Assembly: GCF_025399795.1 (NCBI RefSeq)
Contig: NZ_JAODTZ010000054.1
Coordinates: 1 to 64,000, forward strand
DNA: 64,000 nucleotides
Origin: Streptomyces rhizosphaerihabitans
GTDB taxonomy: Bacteria; Actinomycetota; Actinomycetes; Streptomycetales; Streptomycetaceae
Reading direction: 5' to 3'
Notes under the pieces: model-generated
Seen by the model: only the letters and a program-made list of their open reading frames with translations
What the model was told of the DNA's origin: nothing
The model's database searches: none
Shown: positions 62,520 to 64,000 of the stretch, piece after piece
How the letters are laid out: each line of letters opens with the position of its first letter
Position numbering within the stretch: position 1 is the stretch's first letter
Made by a program: the position numbers and the translations under genes

Positions 62520-62747
62520 CATCCGCCGGACCCCCAGGCTCTGGAACATCTGCTTGCGGTACTGGCCTGGTATGCCGGTCCGGTGTGTTGTCGGCAGGTG
62601 GTGGAGGGGCTTGGTCCGAAGGTGGTGCCCCGCCGGATGGAAGTGATCCGACACCGTTCGAAGAAGGCCGTTGCGGCGAAGCTGACGGTGCGGACTCCGG
62701 GCGGGTTGTTCACCGTGACGCGTGGCACGGTCGCGGCGAGCGGGTGA
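62520..62747 (+). pseudogene. Winged-helix-like fragment, probably transposon-associated
   Basis: An open stretch ending at a TGA encodes ALEHLLAVLAWYAGPVCCRQ and continues with VVEGLGPKVVPRRMEVIRHR and a Leu/Val-rich end with GGLFTVTRG. The layout fits a helix-turn-helix/winged-helix module of the kind carried by some actinobacterial transposases. The upstream part is in other frames. The assignment is tentative. Confidence 0.35.
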
Positions 62748-62837
62748 ACGTGCGGCAAGAGGACGGTGTTCTCCTCGTCGGCCGGGCTGATCTGCCTGAC
62801 CACGCAAGAAAGAAGACCTGGTGGCACCTTATGTGTC

Positions 62838-63190
62838 CGGGCTCCGCCGATGCCTTCACGAGGACTACGTCACGTTCGCGGGGCGGGTGCTGGTGCTGGT
62901 GCAGGACCGGCTCGATATCCGTGCCGCCGCCGGGATGTGACGGCGCGGACGGGCGGGCGCGCACGCGCACGGAGCGTGGGCACGTGCGGCAGTTGGCCAC
63001 CACCGTCGAACGCGTGGACATCTCTCGGGTCGCGTACCGCTCGCCGGCGCCGAACCTGCACGTACCCGGCAACTCGTAACGACGCCGCCGAGCTGCTGGT
63101 GCTCACCTGTGACGCCACCGGCGTGAACATGATCCCGTCCGGGTCGAGGAACACCACCCGCGCCACCGCCGAGACCCACGCGGCGGCCGG
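62838..63190 (+). pseudogene. Transposase remnant (ISKra4-like)
   Basis: Broken frames encode EDYVTFAGRVLVLVQDRLDI, then GHVRQLATTVERVDISRVAY, then LLVLTCDATGVNMIPSG. The last phrase resembles the catalytic Asp strand of ISKra4-type transposases (L-x-L-x-x-D-G/A-x-G-V-x-M). At least two frameshifts and stops are present. Only the general call of decayed transposase is firm. Confidence 0.45.
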
Positions 63191-63292
63191 CCTTCCCTGA
63201 GCGTCTCGATCTCTGTCCATGAGGAGCGTCTTGCGTGCCTTGGCCCGCAGACGTCTCCGAACGATGTTTCGCCCCGACAACTGGAAGGTGCC

Positions 63293-64000
63293 ATGAGCGC
63301 GCGTCGTCTGCTACCGAACGATGAGTCCCTTGACCTCATCAGGCTGGTCCGGAAGCTGGCGGCCGATGAACTCGCGTCGCGAGCGGATGCCGATGAGGCG
63401 AACGAGGCATTCCCTCGTGACGTGTTCAGGCTCCTCGGACGCGTCGGCCTGCTCGGTTTGCCGTACTCCGAGGCGTACGGCGGCAGCGGCCTGTCCTACG
63501 AGGTGTACCTGCAGGTTGTCGAAGAGATCGCGTCCGTGTGGGCTTCGGTCGGCGTAGGTGTCTCCGTGCACGTGCTGTCGTGTTTCGGCCTGGCGACGAT
63601 GGGCACCGAGGAGCAGAAGCAGGAGTGGCTGCCCGCGATGCTCGGTGGCGAGTTGCTGGGTGCCTACTGCCTCTCGGAGCCGCACGCCGGCTCGGACCCG
63701 GCCGCGCTGCGGACCCGGGCCCGTCTGGACGGCGATCACTACGTCCTGAACGGTGTGAAAGCCTGGACGACCCACGGTGGCCACGCGGACTACTACAAGG
63801 TCATGGCCCGCACCTCGGAGGACCGCACGGGTATCTCGTGCTTCATGATCCCCGCTGACACCGAGGGCCTCACCGCTGATGTTCCCGAACGGAAGATGGG
63901 CCTGACCGGGTCCACGACGGCGACCATGGTCCTCCGGGACGTCCGTGTCCCGGTCGAGCGGCGTATCGGTGCCGAGGGCGGCGGCCTGCGTATCGCTCTC
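63293..64000 (+). CDS. Acyl-CoA dehydrogenase (partial, runs off window)
   Basis: The first 236 codons of an acyl-CoA dehydrogenase, an FAD enzyme that desaturates acyl-CoA at C2-C3. The N-terminal helical domain is followed by the signature CLSEPHAGSDPAALRTRA near residue 130, the FAD-contact KAWTTHGG region, and the middle beta domain with KMGLTGSTTATMVLRDV. GGAAGGTG precedes the ATG. It lies just past the block of dead mobile elements and shows no link to the NRPS cluster. The C-terminal catalytic-Glu half lies outside the window. Confidence 0.9.
   Translation, partial: MSARRLLPNDESLDLIRLVRKLAADELASRADADEANEAFPRDVFRLLGRVGLLGLPYSEAYGGSGLSYEVYLQVVEEIASVWASVGVGVSVHVLSCFGLATMGTEEQKQEWLPAMLGGELLGAYCLSEPHAGSDPAALRTRARLDGDHYVLNGVKAWTTHGGHADYYKVMARTSEDRTGISCFMIPADTEGLTADVPERKMGLTGSTTATMVLRDVRVPVERRIGAEGGGLRIAL

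Noticed and set aside
1..64000. CRISPR arrays, rRNA and tRNA genes
   Set aside because: No regularly spaced repeats with unique spacers were seen. No tRNA-like T-loop/anticodon arrangement or rRNA sequence was recognised by eye; a tRNAscan run would settle the tRNAs.

Overview
The window is very GC-rich, with long shadow reading frames on both strands, GTG and TTG starts, and two DUF2510 proteins. It also carries a TAT-exported phospholipase C, an MbtH protein and a giant nonribosomal peptide synthetase (NRPS). This is what a Streptomyces or close relative looks like. Several mobile-element families survive only as wreckage.

Layout. (1) 0-21.3 kb is mostly ordinary accessory chromosome: a LuxR-type (LAL) ATPase that stops before any DNA-binding domain, the remains of an MHS-family transporter, and a DUF2510 protein. 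A TetR regulator with a striking operator array is divergent from a PAP2-phosphatase/DMT-transporter pair. Then come a DUF2510/scramblase-like protein, a phosphocholine-type phospholipase C, a membrane zinc protease, a lipoprotein, an MFS exporter, a GH3 glycosidase, a first DUF5132-like small protein and an alpha/beta hydrolase. (2) 21.5-56.5 kb is a biosynthetic cluster, almost all on the minus strand. The main transcription unit reads right to left: ABC exporter with an N-terminal HMA_2-like domain, a 7-module NRPS of 8,032 aa, MbtH, a cytochrome P450, an SRPBCC protein and a 62-aa protein. A second mini-operon holds a homologous 63-aa protein and a type II thioesterase with overlapping ATGA. 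DUF5132-like proteins sit at both ends of the cluster. A DUF885 hydrolase and a FAD oxidoreductase preceded by a broken substrate-binding protein lie between the two halves. (3) 56.9-61.3 kb has an IS630 remnant, a glutamine-synthetase-like ligase, and an overlapping ornithine-decarboxylase-like/GNAT pair. (4) 61.5-63.2 kb is a graveyard of a group II intron reverse transcriptase, an IS110 transposase and other transposase fragments. An acyl-CoA dehydrogenase then runs off the window edge.

How the genes work together. Adenylation pockets read by eye give X1-Thr-X3-Pro-Phe-(N-methyl)Tyr-Val, with a starter-type condensation domain in front and a thioesterase at the end. No epimerase is present. 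This is the residue order of Ahp-cyclodepsipeptides (cyanopeptolin/streptopeptolin type): acyl-X-Thr-X-Ahp-Phe-NMeTyr-Val, closed as an ester on Thr. The P450 would oxidise the Pro-derived residue to give Ahp. I infer a serine-protease-inhibitor-like depsipeptide, exported by an unusual HMA_2-ABC transporter. The two small paralogous proteins, the SRPBCC protein and the DUF5132 proteins have no assigned role and are the least explained parts.
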